Positions 13,182-13,411 of a stretch of DNA of 13,411 bases are shown here, one piece after another; positions within the stretch are counted from its first letter, which is position 1, and every line of letters starts with the position of its first letter. This DNA comes from Chloroflexota bacterium (lineage in GTDB: Bacteria > Chloroflexota > Anaerolineae > Anaerolineales > UBA11657). Under the pieces are notes generated by a model. That model had not been told where the DNA came from. It worked only from the letters and a program-made list of their open reading frames with translations, and did not search any database. The position numbers and the translations under genes are program-made. The stretch lies in assembly GCA_003670425.1 (NCBI GenBank), contig QWRL01000007.1, positions 1-13,411 on the forward strand, in the 5' to 3' direction.

Positions 13182-13411
13182 GATTGCTAAAGAACCTGGA
13201 TCTTGTTTTTCATTATATCCGAACCAGCCGCAGCACCCGGTTGAGAGCGCGGCGCAGGAACTGATCCACCATAAATAATCTGCGGCGAGTTTAGCACACA
13301 GCAAACAGCCGGCGCTGCGGCTTGGGTGGGCTCAGCGGACGGAAAATAATTCGGCAGAAGCGGATGCTGCAGCCGCGCAGCCCAAAACCGCCACCCACCA
13401 AACTGTGGTAC
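13182..13411. other. Non-coding right edge, upstream of the phospholipid operon
   Basis: Contains the operon's likely -10 box. The rest has frames that stay open by chance on the minus strand but with no recognisable protein and no third-position GC bias, so I do not call a gene. Confidence 0.45.
13212..13217 (-). promoter_or_regulatory. -10 box of the pmtA-pssA-psd operon
   Basis: Perfect TATAAT on the minus strand, about 30 bases before the pmtA ATG. It would give a leader of about 25 bases. No good -35 hexamer is visible at 16-18 bases (CCGGGT-like), as with the metal operon. A weak AGG lies about 12 bases before the ATG. Confidence 0.5.

Noticed and set aside
13182..13411. Minus-strand frame open from the right edge to a TAG near 13187, and the 41-residue upstream extension of pmtA
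   Set aside because: Neither shows family similarity or GC-rich third positions, and a perfect TATAAT box lies inside both; more likely a promoter region.

Overview
The window is from a moderately high-GC bacterium and holds thirteen protein genes. All are densely packed and apparently intact. I see no rRNA, tRNA, CRISPR array, insertion sequence or phage gene. Promoters look like ordinary sigma-70 promoters: TTGACA and TAAAAT with a 17-base spacer before sodA, and TATAAT before two operons. The lineage cannot be fixed from sequence alone. The ferredoxin, with a CxxDxxC first cluster, reminds me from memory of Chloroflexota proteins, so a Chloroflexota-like bacterium is my weak preference.

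Left block (140-2815, minus strand): a Mn-type superoxide dismutase (sodA) with a textbook promoter, then a dicluster ferredoxin, then a 13-bp-stem hairpin with a T-rich tail, and immediately after it aspartate ammonia-lyase (aspA). The hairpin lies directly against the aspA ribosome-binding site.

Metal-efflux operon (3000-6443, plus strand): a CmtR-type ArsR repressor with three cysteines in the Cd/Pb-sensing arrangement, a P1B-type metal ATPase overlapping it by 14 bases, and a CDF-family zinc/cadmium exporter starting 8 bases after the ATPase. A perfect 10-2-10 inverted repeat covers the -10 box and likely start point, as expected for autorepression. The ATPase carries Cys-Ser-Cys where this class normally has Cys-Pro-Cys, and its last two membrane helices mix signatures of different metal subclasses.

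Middle block (6535-10990, minus strand): a GPH/MelB-family MFS transporter, an SDR dehydrogenase of the TAAAxGIG subtype, a METTL24/FkbM-like methyltransferase with an N-terminal coiled coil, and a second, NADP-type SDR. Intergenic gaps of 180-260 bases suggest separate transcripts. In the transporter the acidic cation-site residues of MelB are replaced by uncharged ones.

Right block (11146-13217, minus strand): a three-gene cluster, phospholipid N-methyltransferase (pmtA), phosphatidylserine synthase (pssA) and phosphatidylserine decarboxylase (psd). Gaps are 12 bases and then a 4-base ATGA overlap, behind a TATAAT box. Together the three enzymes would convert CDP-diacylglycerol to phosphatidylserine, phosphatidylethanolamine and then methylated derivatives up to phosphatidylcholine: a compact de novo phosphatidylcholine operon.
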